Positions 31,319-40,226 of a stretch of 64,000 nt of DNA are shown here, piece by piece. This DNA is from Actinomycetospora termitidis. GTDB lineage: Bacteria; Actinomycetota; Actinomycetes; Mycobacteriales; Pseudonocardiaceae. The stretch spans positions 62,001 through 126,000 of the forward strand of contig NZ_JASVWF010000006.1 in the NCBI RefSeq assembly GCF_030286555.1, in the 5' to 3' direction. Under the pieces are notes generated by a model that was given only the letters and a program-made list of their open reading frames with translations, was not told where the DNA came from and did no database searches. The stretch's first letter is position 1. Each line of letters begins with the position of its first letter. The position numbers and the translations under genes were made by a program.

Positions 31319-33190
31319 ATGAACATCGCGATCGTTCCCTCGGAGCTCTCGGCGCTGCGGTCCTTGGACGTCCGCCCCCTCGCGCGCGCCTTTCGACGAC
31401 TCCTGCTGCTCGCGTCCGCCCTGCTCGGCGGGTCGTGGGCGGCGCTGTGGTTCGCGCCGGACCTCGGTCGGAAGCCGTTCGCCGCCGCCTGCGTCGTCGT
31501 GGTCGGAGCAGGGTTCGCGGCCGCCGCCCCGGCGGTCCTCGGGCAGCCGGGGCGGCGACGCGCGGGGTTGCTGCTCGGTCTGGCCGGTGCGCTCTGGCCG
31601 CTGAACACGCTCGGCGGCTGGAACGTCGGCCCCGTGCCCTTCCTCCGTGGTGTCTCCGAAGGCGCCTTCTGGCTCGTCCTGTCCGCGGCCGTGGTGCTCT
31701 ACCAGCACCCGCGGCTCGCTCGACCGGAACGCACGTTCCTCGTCGTCGCCGGACTGCACTTCGTCGGCAGCGAGGTCCTCTGGGCCTGCGTCGGGCGTGC
31801 GGAGTGGGCCGGCTACTCGGCCCACGCCTGGTGGCCGGCCCTCGCGCCCGACCGCACGCTCTTCGACGTCCTGTCGGTCGCGCTCGTCTCGGTCGACCCC
31901 CTGTTCGCCGTGGCGCTCATCGCGATCCTCGTCCGTCGGCGGCGTCGCGAGTCCGCCCTCGACCGCTACTCGCTCACGCCGGTGATCATGGCGGTCGGCG
32001 TCGCCGCGGCGGTCACGGGCGTCTCCTACGCGATCCACGGTCGTGCCACGGTCGCCATGGCCCTCGTCCTCATGCCGCTCCCGCTGGCCTTCCTCTACGG
32101 CGCGGTGCGGCTGTCGAGCCTCCGCGTCCGTCTCGGCGAGGCCCTCGAACGCAGGACGTGCACCGATGCGCTTCGTACGGTGCTACGTGATCCGACCCTG
32201 CAGGTGCGCTTCTGGTCGCCGGAGGTCGGCGAGTGGGTCGACGAACAGGGCGTGCGGACGGAGCGCCCCGCCGCGCACCCGGCCCGGTGGCGTATCCCCA
32301 TCCGGCGGCCGGACCGACGGGTGGTGGCCGAGGTCGAGACGGCGGCGCCGTCGTTGAGCGCCCGCCGTGGTGTCGAGGCCGCGGTGCGGCTCGCGGGCGC
32401 CGCCGTCGAGAACGCCGGGTTGCGGGCCCAGGTGCGCCTCCAGCTCGAGGCGTCGCGCCGCGCGCACGCCCGCACGGTCGAAGCCGGGCTGGTCGAGCGG
32501 CGCAACCTCGAGCGCGATCTCCACGACGGCGCCCAGCAGTACCTGCACGCCGTCCTGCTCACCCTCGCCCGCGCCCGACTCGTCGTGACCGACTCACCCG
32601 AGCGGGCCGGCAACCTGCTCGAGGACGCTCGCGAGGACGTCCGGCACGCGCTCGACGAACTCCGGGGCCTCGCTCACGGGCTGCGTCCCACCGTCCTGCT
32701 CCGCCACGGCCTCGGGCCGGCGATCGAGGAGGCGGCGGACCGGACGGGGCTGCCGGTCACGGTCGACGTGAAGGCGGCGGGGTCGCCGGACGACGACGCC
32801 GCGGTCTACTTCGTCGTCTGCGAGGCGCTGACGAACGCCGCGAAGCACGCGGGCGCCGACCGCGTCTGGGTCCGGGTGGGCGAGGACGGCGACGGCGTCG
32901 ACGTCGACGTGCGCGACGACGGGATCGGCGGGGCCGACGCGCGCGGCTCGGGGATCCGCGGGATGGCCGACCGCGTGGTCGCCCGTGGCGGGACGTTCAC
33001 CGTGCGCAGCGACGAGGGCCATGGCACGTGGGTGCACGCCCACCTGCCCCGCCTCGACGAGCCCGACCCCCCGCAGGTGCCCTCACCCCGTGCTCGACCC
33101 GAGGTTCTCCCCGTGGTCACGCCACCACAGCGCGGCCCGGACCCGGGCGTTGCCGTCCGGGTCCTCGAACACCCCGATCTTGGGCAGTAG
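31319..33190 (+). CDS. NarX-like membrane histidine kinase (HisKA_3)
   Basis: A 623-residue protein: about eight membrane segments in the first 265 residues, a linker with a degenerate GAF-like region, the HisKA_3 box ERRNLERDLHDGAQQ (phospho-His402) and a HATPase domain (CEALTNAAKHAGA; DDGIGGADARGSGIRGM). This is the kinase class that pairs with LuxR-type response regulators. The last 36 codons lie antisense to the 3' end of the convergent regulator gene (108-base overlap) and are probably a non-homologous tail. ATG at 31319 is used though no strong ribosome binding site precedes it. Same architecture as the kinase at 33601. Confidence 0.88.
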   Translation: MNIAIVPSELSALRSLDVRPLARAFRRLLLLASALLGGSWAALWFAPDLGRKPFAAACVVVVGAGFAAAAPAVLGQPGRRRAGLLLGLAGALWPLNTLGGWNVGPVPFLRGVSEGAFWLVLSAAVVLYQHPRLARPERTFLVVAGLHFVGSEVLWACVGRAEWAGYSAHAWWPALAPDRTLFDVLSVALVSVDPLFAVALIAILVRRRRRESALDRYSLTPVIMAVGVAAAVTGVSYAIHGRATVAMALVLMPLPLAFLYGAVRLSSLRVRLGEALERRTCTDALRTVLRDPTLQVRFWSPEVGEWVDEQGVRTERPAAHPARWRIPIRRPDRRVVAEVETAAPSLSARRGVEAAVRLAGAAVENAGLRAQVRLQLEASRRAHARTVEAGLVERRNLERDLHDGAQQYLHAVLLTLARARLVVTDSPERAGNLLEDAREDVRHALDELRGLAHGLRPTVLLRHGLGPAIEEAADRTGLPVTVDVKAAGSPDDDAAVYFVVCEALTNAAKHAGADRVWVRVGEDGDGVDVDVRDDGIGGADARGSGIRGMADRVVARGGTFTVRSDEGHGTWVHAHLPRLDEPDPPQVPSPRARPEVLPVVTPPQRGPDPGVAVRVLEHPDLGQ

Positions 33191-33778
33191 CCGCCGGATG
33201 TGGTTCTCCACCGTGCGCACGCTGATCGAGAGCGCGGTCGCCACGCCCGCATTCGATCGTCCCTCGGCCATCTCCCGCAGCACCTCGATCTCTCGGGGAC
33301 TCAGGGGGCCGTCCGGTCCCGGCGCCGGGACGGCCACCTGCGCCGAGATCTTCGGGTCGACCAGGACCCCGCCGTGGGCGACGCGGTGCAGGGCGTCGCG
33401 GAGCACCGCGGTGTCGTCCACCGTGTCCTTGAGCAGGTAGCCGACGCCCCGCGGACGTCGGGCGAGCAGCCGCCGTGCCCAACCGGGCTCGGCGTAGGAG
33501 GACACGACCAGCACGCCGATCCCGGGGTGGGTCGCATCGAGCTCCTCGGCGAAGCGGATGCCCTCGTCCCGACGGTCCGGGGGCATCGCGACGTCGACGA
33601 TCACGAGGTCGGGAGGATCGAGCGCGACGAGGGCGGCGAGCTCCCGCGCATCTCCGGCCACGCCGGTGACGTCGACCCCGAGCTCGGCGAGCCAGGCGGC
33701 GAGCCCGCGGACGAAGGGAGGATGGTCGTCGGCGATCGCCACCCGGAGGGCAGGCGCGCCGTGATGGTCGTACCGCAA
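33083..33778 (-). CDS. NarL/LuxR-type response regulator
   Basis: A 231-residue regulator: receiver domain (about 11-130) with acidic pocket ADDH, phosphorylated Asp62 in DLVIVDVAMPP and Lys near LLKDTV, then a LuxR helix-turn-helix (LSPREIEVLREMAEGRSNAG, ISVRTVENHIRRLL). TTG at 33778 after GAGGAACA is used; a GTG 11 codons later is an alternative. Its 5' 178 bases lie inside the 3' end of the upstream kinase gene and its 3' 108 bases are antisense to the other kinase gene. It is the only regulator for both kinases in this window. Confidence 0.9.
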   Translation of the reverse strand: MRYDHHGAPALRVAIADDHPPFVRGLAAWLAELGVDVTGVAGDARELAALVALDPPDLVIVDVAMPPDRRDEGIRFAEELDATHPGIGVLVVSSYAEPGWARRLLARRPRGVGYLLKDTVDDTAVLRDALHRVAHGGVLVDPKISAQVAVPAPGPDGPLSPREIEVLREMAEGRSNAGVATALSISVRTVENHIRRLLPKIGVFEDPDGNARVRAALWWRDHGENLGSSTG

Positions 33779-35508
33779 TGTTCCTCGCTCTCGATGCTGA
33801 GGGTGCCGTCGAGCACGTGCGCCCGGTCGGCCATCCCCGCGATCCCACTCCCGCCCGCGTGGGCGGCGCCCCCGACCCCGTCGTCCTTGACGACGATTTC
33901 CAGGAAGCCGTCGGCCTCCGAGATGTCGACCGACGCCCGGCTCGCGGACGCGTGCTTCACCACGTTCGTCAGGGCCTCGGAGACCAGGTAGTACACGTTG
34001 AGCTCGAGGTCAGGGTGCAACCGGTGGTCCGGGACCGAGACGTCGACGGGGATGGGCATGCGTTCGGTTCGGTCGGTCAGGGCCGTGTGAAGGCCCTCAG
34101 CGCGCAGCAGGACCGGGAAGCGGTCCCTCACCAGCCGCCGGATCTCCTCGACTGCGGTGTCGATCTCGTTCCGCGCCTCGTCGAGCGCATCGTGCACGGA
34201 GCCGTGGCCCGATTCCAGACGCAGGCGCGCCGCCGAGAGCCTCGTCTTCGCGACGGCGAGCGTGGGTTGGACGCCGTCGTGCAGGTCGCGCCCGATCTCG
34301 TGCCGGGTCTGGTTCTCGGCGTTGAGCAGGCGGACGCGCGAGGCGAGGACCTCGTTCAACGTCGAGCGCACGTCGAGCGCCATCGCGGCGGCCGCGAGGA
34401 CCGCCTCGGTCAGGACCGGGTGGCGGCGAGCGACTGCGTCGTCGAGGTCGACGCGGGCCAGTTCGAGCTTCCGTGCGCAGACGGGGACCAGCCGGCGACC
34501 GAGGCCGCTTTCAGGACGCGACGGTCGACCGGCCGGGTCCAGGTACTCGCCCTCGTCGGTTCGACACCACAGACGCAGGAGCTGATCATCGAGTGTTGCC
34601 GCCATCTCGTGCTGGATCTCGACCGGCGTCGTGGCGGTGGCGACGGAGCGGAGGAAGTCCACCGCCGAGTTCCGGGCGAGGCGACGCCTGAGGACGGCAG
34701 TGAGGAAGGCGATCGGTGTCGCGAGTGCAGCTACTGCGGTGGCCGCCCGCAGCACGTCCCCGGTGAGCACCGGGAGCCCCACGACCCGAGCCAGCAGGTA
34801 GAGGCCTCCACCGACTCCCACCAGCGTCGCCGCGACGAGGGCGGGGACGACGTCGAGGAGTTCGAGGCGGCCGACCCGACGTGCCTTCGCGATCGCCAGG
34901 GGGATCAGACCGACGGTGAACGCCACGATCCCGAGGTCGAAGACGGCCGAGGCGACGTCGTACAGACTGTCGAGCCGCACCGCCGTCGGCCACCATCGAC
35001 CCGGCGCGAATCGGGCGCGCTCCGGGACCGTGATGATCGCCAGGAGCGGCTTCCCGACGAGGATCCAGGCCGCGAGGGTCGAGAAGAACAGCCGCTCCGA
35101 ACGGGTGCTGAGCGTCGAGGCGGGGTAGCGCACCAGCGCATAGCCGCCCACGACGAACCAGAGGTAGCCACAGAGGAAGGAGAGAATCGGTAGCGGACCC
35201 CATTGCCAGTCGACCGGCCACCACCACCACAACGACATCAGGTAGAAGATCGGGAGGACCGCGAGCGCCCGGGCAGTACCCCGGTGCTCCGGGTCGTCCC
35301 AGAGCAGCGCCGCGGTCACGACGAACGACACCGCGATGGCGAGGTTCACCATGCCCGCCGCCGGAGCGCTCGACCACAGGGGCCACCACGACGTCATTGA
35401 CGCCGCAGCGCCGAAGGTCGCCGCGAGCGTGGCCCGCCCGGCGAGCGCGGTCGGCGAGCCGCCCCTCAGCGACCGGATGCGGATGCTGCGGACGTCACTG
35501 CGCACCAT
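33601..35508 (-). CDS. NarX-like membrane histidine kinase, upstream of the regulator
   Basis: A 635-residue protein with about eight membrane segments (to near residue 270), HisKA_3 box QTRHEIGRDLHDGVQP (phospho-His410) and HATPase domain (SEALTNVVKHASA; KDDGVGGAAHAGGSG). The catalytic domain ends near TTITARLPSGW, yet the frame continues 178 bases into the regulator gene, encoding a Ser/Pro-rich tail with no homology. ATG at 35508 overlaps the stop of the DUF4333 gene (TGATG). Likely co-transcribed with that gene and the regulator. Confidence 0.88.
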   Translation of the reverse strand: MVRSDVRSIRIRSLRGGSPTALAGRATLAATFGAAASMTSWWPLWSSAPAAGMVNLAIAVSFVVTAALLWDDPEHRGTARALAVLPIFYLMSLWWWWPVDWQWGPLPILSFLCGYLWFVVGGYALVRYPASTLSTRSERLFFSTLAAWILVGKPLLAIITVPERARFAPGRWWPTAVRLDSLYDVASAVFDLGIVAFTVGLIPLAIAKARRVGRLELLDVVPALVAATLVGVGGGLYLLARVVGLPVLTGDVLRAATAVAALATPIAFLTAVLRRRLARNSAVDFLRSVATATTPVEIQHEMAATLDDQLLRLWCRTDEGEYLDPAGRPSRPESGLGRRLVPVCARKLELARVDLDDAVARRHPVLTEAVLAAAAMALDVRSTLNEVLASRVRLLNAENQTRHEIGRDLHDGVQPTLAVAKTRLSAARLRLESGHGSVHDALDEARNEIDTAVEEIRRLVRDRFPVLLRAEGLHTALTDRTERMPIPVDVSVPDHRLHPDLELNVYYLVSEALTNVVKHASASRASVDISEADGFLEIVVKDDGVGGAAHAGGSGIAGMADRAHVLDGTLSIESEEHCGTTITARLPSGWRSPTTILPSSAGSPPGSPSSGSTSPAWPEMRGSSPPSSRSILPTS

Positions 35509-35927
35509 CAGCTGACGCGCTCGATGTCGAAGTCGATCCGCTGCGCGGAGGCGGATGCGACCGCGACGGATACCGCGATGTCGGCGCCCTCGTCCGTGGT
35601 TGCCGTGCACGTCACCGCAGCTCCCACACGCACGGGCAGCGCAGGACAGTCGGCCCTGACGACGACGCCCTCGGCGTCTCGGACGAGTGTGCGACCGAAC
35701 TCGACCACCTCGGTCTCGACCGCGGACGACGGGACGGACGGGACGGTCTTGCGCTGGTCGCGTCCGGTGATGTCGGCATACATGCCGATCAGGGTCATCA
35801 CGACGGCGAACGCCGCGATGAACCACAGGAAGAGTCGGAGCTGGCTCGTCTCCTTCGGGTAGTACCCGTGCTCGCGGCGGAAGTCCTCACGCCGCTGCTG
35901 CTCGAGCCATCGGTCGATCGCGCTCAC
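35508..35927 (-). CDS. DUF4333-type single-pass membrane protein
   Basis: A 139-residue protein: charged cytoplasmic N-terminus (MSAIDRWLEQQRREDFRREH), one membrane helix (LRLFLWFIAAFAVVMTLIGM) and an extracellular DUF4333-like domain with two cysteines (RADCPALPVRVGAAVTCTAT). GTG at 35927 is chosen because GAGGGG lies nine bases before it; an ATG at 36038 would add 37 residues of Pro/Thr-rich sequence. As the first gene of the kinase-regulator operon it may be an accessory sensor. 35928-36328 has no other gene. Confidence 0.78.
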   Translation of the reverse strand: MSAIDRWLEQQRREDFRREHGYYPKETSQLRLFLWFIAAFAVVMTLIGMYADITGRDQRKTVPSVPSSAVETEVVEFGRTLVRDAEGVVVRADCPALPVRVGAAVTCTATTDEGADIAVSVAVASASAQRIDFDIERVS

Positions 35928-36328
35928 CGGTCCGGTCCCCTCTCGATGGAGACGAACGAGTACCGACGTACTCGGTGCCGTCGTCGGATCACCAGTGGCG
36001 GGCCCTCGGAGCGGCCCTGTTCGTTCTTGGTCCGACATCTACAGACAACAGGCTGCGCGGGTGAACCACATGCGTGCTGGCACCTGTCGTTACGCAGCCG
36101 ATGGGCGAGATAGCGGGGGTTTGCTCGGTGACCTCGACCGTCGAAGGGCACTATCCCGGACCGCTCGGGAGTACGAAGCGTGACGCACAGACCTTGCGCG
36201 CGGCTTCACGGACGGGCCCACGGGGCAACGGACAGCAGCATCCGGCGTAGCTCGTTCGGTGACTTCGACGTATGCAATGCGTAAGGTCCCGGAGCAGGTG
36301 TCACCGGCAGTGACTCCTGGGGGGATCG

Positions 36329-39300
36329 ATGGGGAGTCCGCAGTTCCGCCTGCTCGGCGACGTCGGGGTGGAGCGCGACGGTCGGCTGGACGGTCGCAGC
36401 AGCGTCACGGCGCGGACCCTGCTCACGCTCCTCGCCCTGAACGCGGGGCAGGCGGTCGACGGCGACGTCCTGATCGACGAGGCGTGGGGGGAGGACCTCC
36501 CGCGCAACCCGCGGGGCGCGCTCCAGATCGCGCTCTCGCGCCTGCGGACCTGGATCGCCGACACCGGCGCCACGGTGACGGCGTCGGCCGGGCTCTACAC
36601 GCTGAACACCGACCCCGACGATGTCGACCTCCTCCGCTTCCTGCATCGCACCGACGAGGCCCTGCGCGGGACCGACCTCGACGCATGCCGGAACGCGCTG
36701 CACCTCTGGCGCGGCACCCCGATGCCCGGCCTCGCCGCGCGCCGCGTCGAGGACGCCCGCGTCCACGCCCAGGAACGCCGCCGGGCGCTCGTCGCCGCTC
36801 TCGCCGAACGCCTGCTCGCGGCCGGACGAGCACGCGAGGTCGTCGACCTCCTGACCCCCGAGGACCGCCTCGACGAGGAACTCGACGTCCTGCTCGTCCG
36901 CGCCATGCGCGACGCCGGCCGTCGTCGGGACGCCGCCGCGGTCTGCCGGACCGTCATTCGACGGCTGCGCGACGAGCTCGACGCCGAGCCCGGTCCGGCG
37001 CTGCGAGCGCTCCACGACGAGCTCTCGGTGCGACCGCCGAAGCCGGTCGCCCCACCGGAGATCATCGGGCGCGACGACGTCCTCGACCAGCTCGACGAGC
37101 CCGGCCTGCACGTCGTGCTCGGGCCTGCCGGGTGCGGCAAGAGCGCCGTCGTCCGCGCGCTCGGAGACCGAGGTGGCCGCCTCGTCGGCTCCGCCTGGGG
37201 CGAGAGCGGCGCCCCCGCCGCCCCGTGGCTCGAGGTCGCGGCCGACCTCGGGCTCCACGGCGCACCGGACCGCACCCTCGGCGCCTGGCTGCACGCCGGC
37301 CTCAACCGCCTGGCGCGGGACGCGCCCGTCGTCATCACCCTGGACGACGCCCACCGCGCCGACTCGGCCTCGACGGACGTGCTGCGCGTCCTCGTGCGGC
37401 GCGGATTTCCCGACGGCGTCTCGGTCGTCCTCGCCGCGCGCGATCCGGACGCGGTCGACCACCCCGTCTGGCGGTCCGCGCTCGACGAGCTGGTCGCCGG
37501 CGGCGTGACGCCGACCGTGCTCGGCCCGCTCGACCACGCCGCCGTCGAGACCCTGGTGCGGCGGCGACTCGTCGCGCGGGCCGTCGACGACGAGGTGGTC
37601 GATGCCTTGGTCCGGCGCTCCGGCGGGCACGCGTTGCACCTGACTGCGCTGCTCGCCGTCCTGGCCCGTGCGGGCACCGTGGCCGAGGCGCACGAGGCGA
37701 TGCGCACCGTGCCGGACCAGGTCCGTGCGGTTCTCGCCCACCAGGTCGACCGGCTCCCGACGGCGACGCGGCGCTCGCTGGAGGCACTGGCCGTCCTCCA
37801 ACCCGTCGACCTCGGTGGGCTCGCGAAGGTCCTGGACGCGCGGGCGCTGGCGGTCGCCGACGACCTCGACCCCGCGGTGCGCGCCGGCCTGCTCGGCGCA
37901 CTCGACGACCGCTTCGCCTTCCGGCACGAGCTGGACGTCGACGGTCTGCGGGCAGCCGTCCCCGCGGTCCGTGCCGCCCACCTGCACGCGGCCCGGCTCG
38001 AGACGCTGGCGCCGGACGCCGACGAGTTCGAGGTGCTGCGGCACGCCGAGGGGGCGGCGCGGGTCCTCCCGGCGGCCCGGGTCGGCGAGGCCCGGGTCCG
38101 CGCCGGGGTGGCGGCCTACCGCCGTCGGGCCCTGCCGGAGGCCCTCGCCCTGCTCGACGACGTCCCCGATCTTCCCGACGACGTCCGTCCCCTCCAGCTC
38201 GTGCATCGGGCCCTGTCCCTGGCGGGGCTGCACGATGACGCCTCCGACGAGGCCGCCGACGCGCTCGACCGGGGGCTGGAGGCCGCTCTCATCGCGGGCG
38301 ACGCCGCGCTCGCCACCCTCGCCGCGATCGGCGACGAGCCCCTCGGGTTCGAGATCGGGGGAGACGCCCGGCGCCTGGCCCGGCTCCGGCGGGTCGAGCC
38401 GGCGACGCTGCCACCCCGCCGACGGCTCGACCTCATCGCCGCCCTCGGCCGCGAGGCCGACGCGATCGGGAGCGACGAGGTCCCCGCGCTCGTCGCGCAG
38501 GCACGGCGGATCGCCGACGAGCTTCCCGACGACGACGTCGCGATGGCGGCACGGGTGCGCGCGCTCGAGGCGCGCACGCTGGTCGACGCGCCGGTGCCCG
38601 GTCAGGAACGGCTCGCCGTCGCGACCGACGCGCACCGCCTCGCCCTGCTCACCGAGGACCCGGCCCTGCACCTGGACGGGGTCGAGCTCGCGATGTCGGC
38701 CGAGCTCGCCGTCGGGAACACCGAGCGCGCCCACAAGCTGCGCCTGGACCTGGAACTGCTCGCGGAGCGGTGGTTCCGGCCGCGGTCGCAGTGGGCCGCA
38801 TCAGCGGCCCTGGCCGCGATGCTCCTCGCCGAGGGCGACCCAGAGGCCGACGCCGCCTCCGGGCGGGCCGCAGCCCGCGGCCACGAACTCGGTCTGCCGA
38901 CGGCTCGGCTGGCGGCGGGGGCGCACCTGCTGGTCGCACACCTGCTCCGTGGCACGGTCGCGGACCTGGAGGGCGCGGCGGTGTACGCGTCGTCGCAGGT
39001 GTCCAACACGGCCGCCTGGGCCGCAGCGGCCGCGCTCGCCGCTGCGTGCGCCGGGCACGAGGAGACCGCCCGGGCCCAGCTCGCGGATTTTCGACGACGG
39101 GTCGACCAGCCGGCCTCGTGGTTCACCCGCGCGGCGTGGGCACTCGCGGCGGGCGCTGCCCATCATCTCGGCGACCGGACGATCGCCGCGGACGTGCTCG
39201 AGGCGCTGCCCGTCGACCCCGACGTGTGCGTGCTCGTCGGCTTCGGGGCCGCCGTGCTCGGGCCGGTGACGCTCTGGACCGGGCTCGCCCACGCCACCCT

Positions 39301-39442
39301 GGACGACCCGGCGAGTGCGCGCCGGGACGTCGCCCACGCGGAGGCGTTCGCCGAGCGTGCCGGATGGCGGCCGTGGCTTGCCCTCGCACGCTCAGCACTC
39401 GACGATGAAGCCGGGTCCTGGCCGTTCAGCGCGCCGTTCTGA
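36329..39442 (+). CDS. AfsR-like SARP regulator with ATPase and helical repeat region
   Basis: A 1037-residue regulator: OmpR-type winged helix (1-95), bacterial transcriptional activator domain (96-235), an AAA/STAND NTPase with Walker A LGPAGCGKSAVV (about 264-275) and Walker B VVITLDDAHRA (about 333), and a long Ala/Leu/Arg helical C-terminus with TPR-like character. Such proteins activate secondary metabolism or other pathways by binding direct repeats. ATG at 36329 follows GGGGGGATCG. The repeat-like words CGGTGACCTCGACCG (near 36126) and CGGTGACTTCGACG (near 36262) upstream could be binding sites. No biosynthetic cluster is adjacent. Confidence 0.9.
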   Translation: MGSPQFRLLGDVGVERDGRLDGRSSVTARTLLTLLALNAGQAVDGDVLIDEAWGEDLPRNPRGALQIALSRLRTWIADTGATVTASAGLYTLNTDPDDVDLLRFLHRTDEALRGTDLDACRNALHLWRGTPMPGLAARRVEDARVHAQERRRALVAALAERLLAAGRAREVVDLLTPEDRLDEELDVLLVRAMRDAGRRRDAAAVCRTVIRRLRDELDAEPGPALRALHDELSVRPPKPVAPPEIIGRDDVLDQLDEPGLHVVLGPAGCGKSAVVRALGDRGGRLVGSAWGESGAPAAPWLEVAADLGLHGAPDRTLGAWLHAGLNRLARDAPVVITLDDAHRADSASTDVLRVLVRRGFPDGVSVVLAARDPDAVDHPVWRSALDELVAGGVTPTVLGPLDHAAVETLVRRRLVARAVDDEVVDALVRRSGGHALHLTALLAVLARAGTVAEAHEAMRTVPDQVRAVLAHQVDRLPTATRRSLEALAVLQPVDLGGLAKVLDARALAVADDLDPAVRAGLLGALDDRFAFRHELDVDGLRAAVPAVRAAHLHAARLETLAPDADEFEVLRHAEGAARVLPAARVGEARVRAGVAAYRRRALPEALALLDDVPDLPDDVRPLQLVHRALSLAGLHDDASDEAADALDRGLEAALIAGDAALATLAAIGDEPLGFEIGGDARRLARLRRVEPATLPPRRRLDLIAALGREADAIGSDEVPALVAQARRIADELPDDDVAMAARVRALEARTLVDAPVPGQERLAVATDAHRLALLTEDPALHLDGVELAMSAELAVGNTERAHKLRLDLELLAERWFRPRSQWAASAALAAMLLAEGDPEADAASGRAAARGHELGLPTARLAAGAHLLVAHLLRGTVADLEGAAVYASSQVSNTAAWAAAAALAAACAGHEETARAQLADFRRRVDQPASWFTRAAWALAAGAAHHLGDRTIAADVLEALPVDPDVCVLVGFGAAVLGPVTLWTGLAHATLDDPASARRDVAHAEAFAERAGWRPWLALARSALDDEAGSWPFSAPF

Positions 39443-39468
39443 GTCGCGGTGCTTCGCGCTTGATACTG

Positions 39469-40014
39469 CTAGCCGTCAGCGAGATCCCGGTCCGCCTTCT
39501 GAACGTCCGCGCTCGACGAATCAGTCGCCTTGGACACCGCAACGATCTTGGAAACTCCCACCACGGTCTCGGTGCCGAAGTAAGCGGCGATGATGGTGAG
39601 AAGTATGCTGCGAAAGTCGTTAAGTAGTGCGTTTGTGTCCATCGCGTCTTGCAGTCCACGAAGAGTGAAGGTGTAGACGAACGCGGTCAAGAAGGTGAGA
39701 ATGAATGAAGACATGATAGCTACGCGCGCCCTCCTAGACGCGATATAGAAGCCACCGAAACTGCCGATGGCGATCACCGACAGAACTATTCCTACGACCG
39801 GCTGCCAAGGCACTCTGTTGGTAAACCCAAACGCATAGGATAGCCACATCGCCGCCTGTCCGAGTACGGCGAACCCTGCACACCACAGCGTGGTGAGGAA
39901 GATGTGGCGACGGCGAATCCCGGTCTCCGGGCCATCGGCGTTCGGATTGACTTCTTGCGTGGGAGGCTCGGGCGAGCCATCGGCTACTGCGGTGGTCTGC
40001 GTTGGTGCCGACAT
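39469..40014 (-). CDS. Four-TM membrane protein of atypical composition
   Basis: A 181-residue protein with a polar N-terminus, four membrane helices (FLTTLWCAGFAVLGQAAMWL; VVGIVLSVIAIGSFGGFYIA; IMSSFILTFLTAFVYTFTLR; SILLTIIAAYFGTETVVGVS) and a charged tail. It recalls small holin- or CcmD-like phage/plasmid membrane proteins but no family is certain. The gene and its upstream region are visibly AT-richer than everything around them, with A/T-ending codons. ATG at 40014 is used; the adjacent ATG (40017) and one at 40038 are possible. Confidence 0.65.
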   Translation of the reverse strand: MSAPTQTTAVADGSPEPPTQEVNPNADGPETGIRRRHIFLTTLWCAGFAVLGQAAMWLSYAFGFTNRVPWQPVVGIVLSVIAIGSFGGFYIASRRARVAIMSSFILTFLTAFVYTFTLRGLQDAMDTNALLNDFRSILLTIIAAYFGTETVVGVSKIVAVSKATDSSSADVQKADRDLADG

Positions 40015-40226
40015 CATGTCTCCCGGGTCGCCGTTCATCGTGTTCTTGCAAGAGTTGCTTAATCGGTCATGTACTGGCCAAGCCCGGACACTCAAGGATT
40101 CAGCTGAGCTACAGTTGATTGTTCTTCCTGATATGGGGCGCGTGCAGACTCGCCTATTACGTCGACCTGCCCGGTCGCGCCAGCGGTCGGTTTGTCGGTT
40201 CGGTGCCGACGTCCCGGCATGTCGGC

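Noticed and set aside
31319-33190. A HAMP/PAS-type histidine kinase
   Set aside because: The H-box ERRNLERDLHDGAQQ and multi-helix N-terminus are of HisKA_3 (NarX/DegS) type; no HAMP or PAS pattern seen.
36206-38734. 842-residue minus-strand frame over the SARP gene
   Set aside because: Shadow of the SARP gene; no motif.
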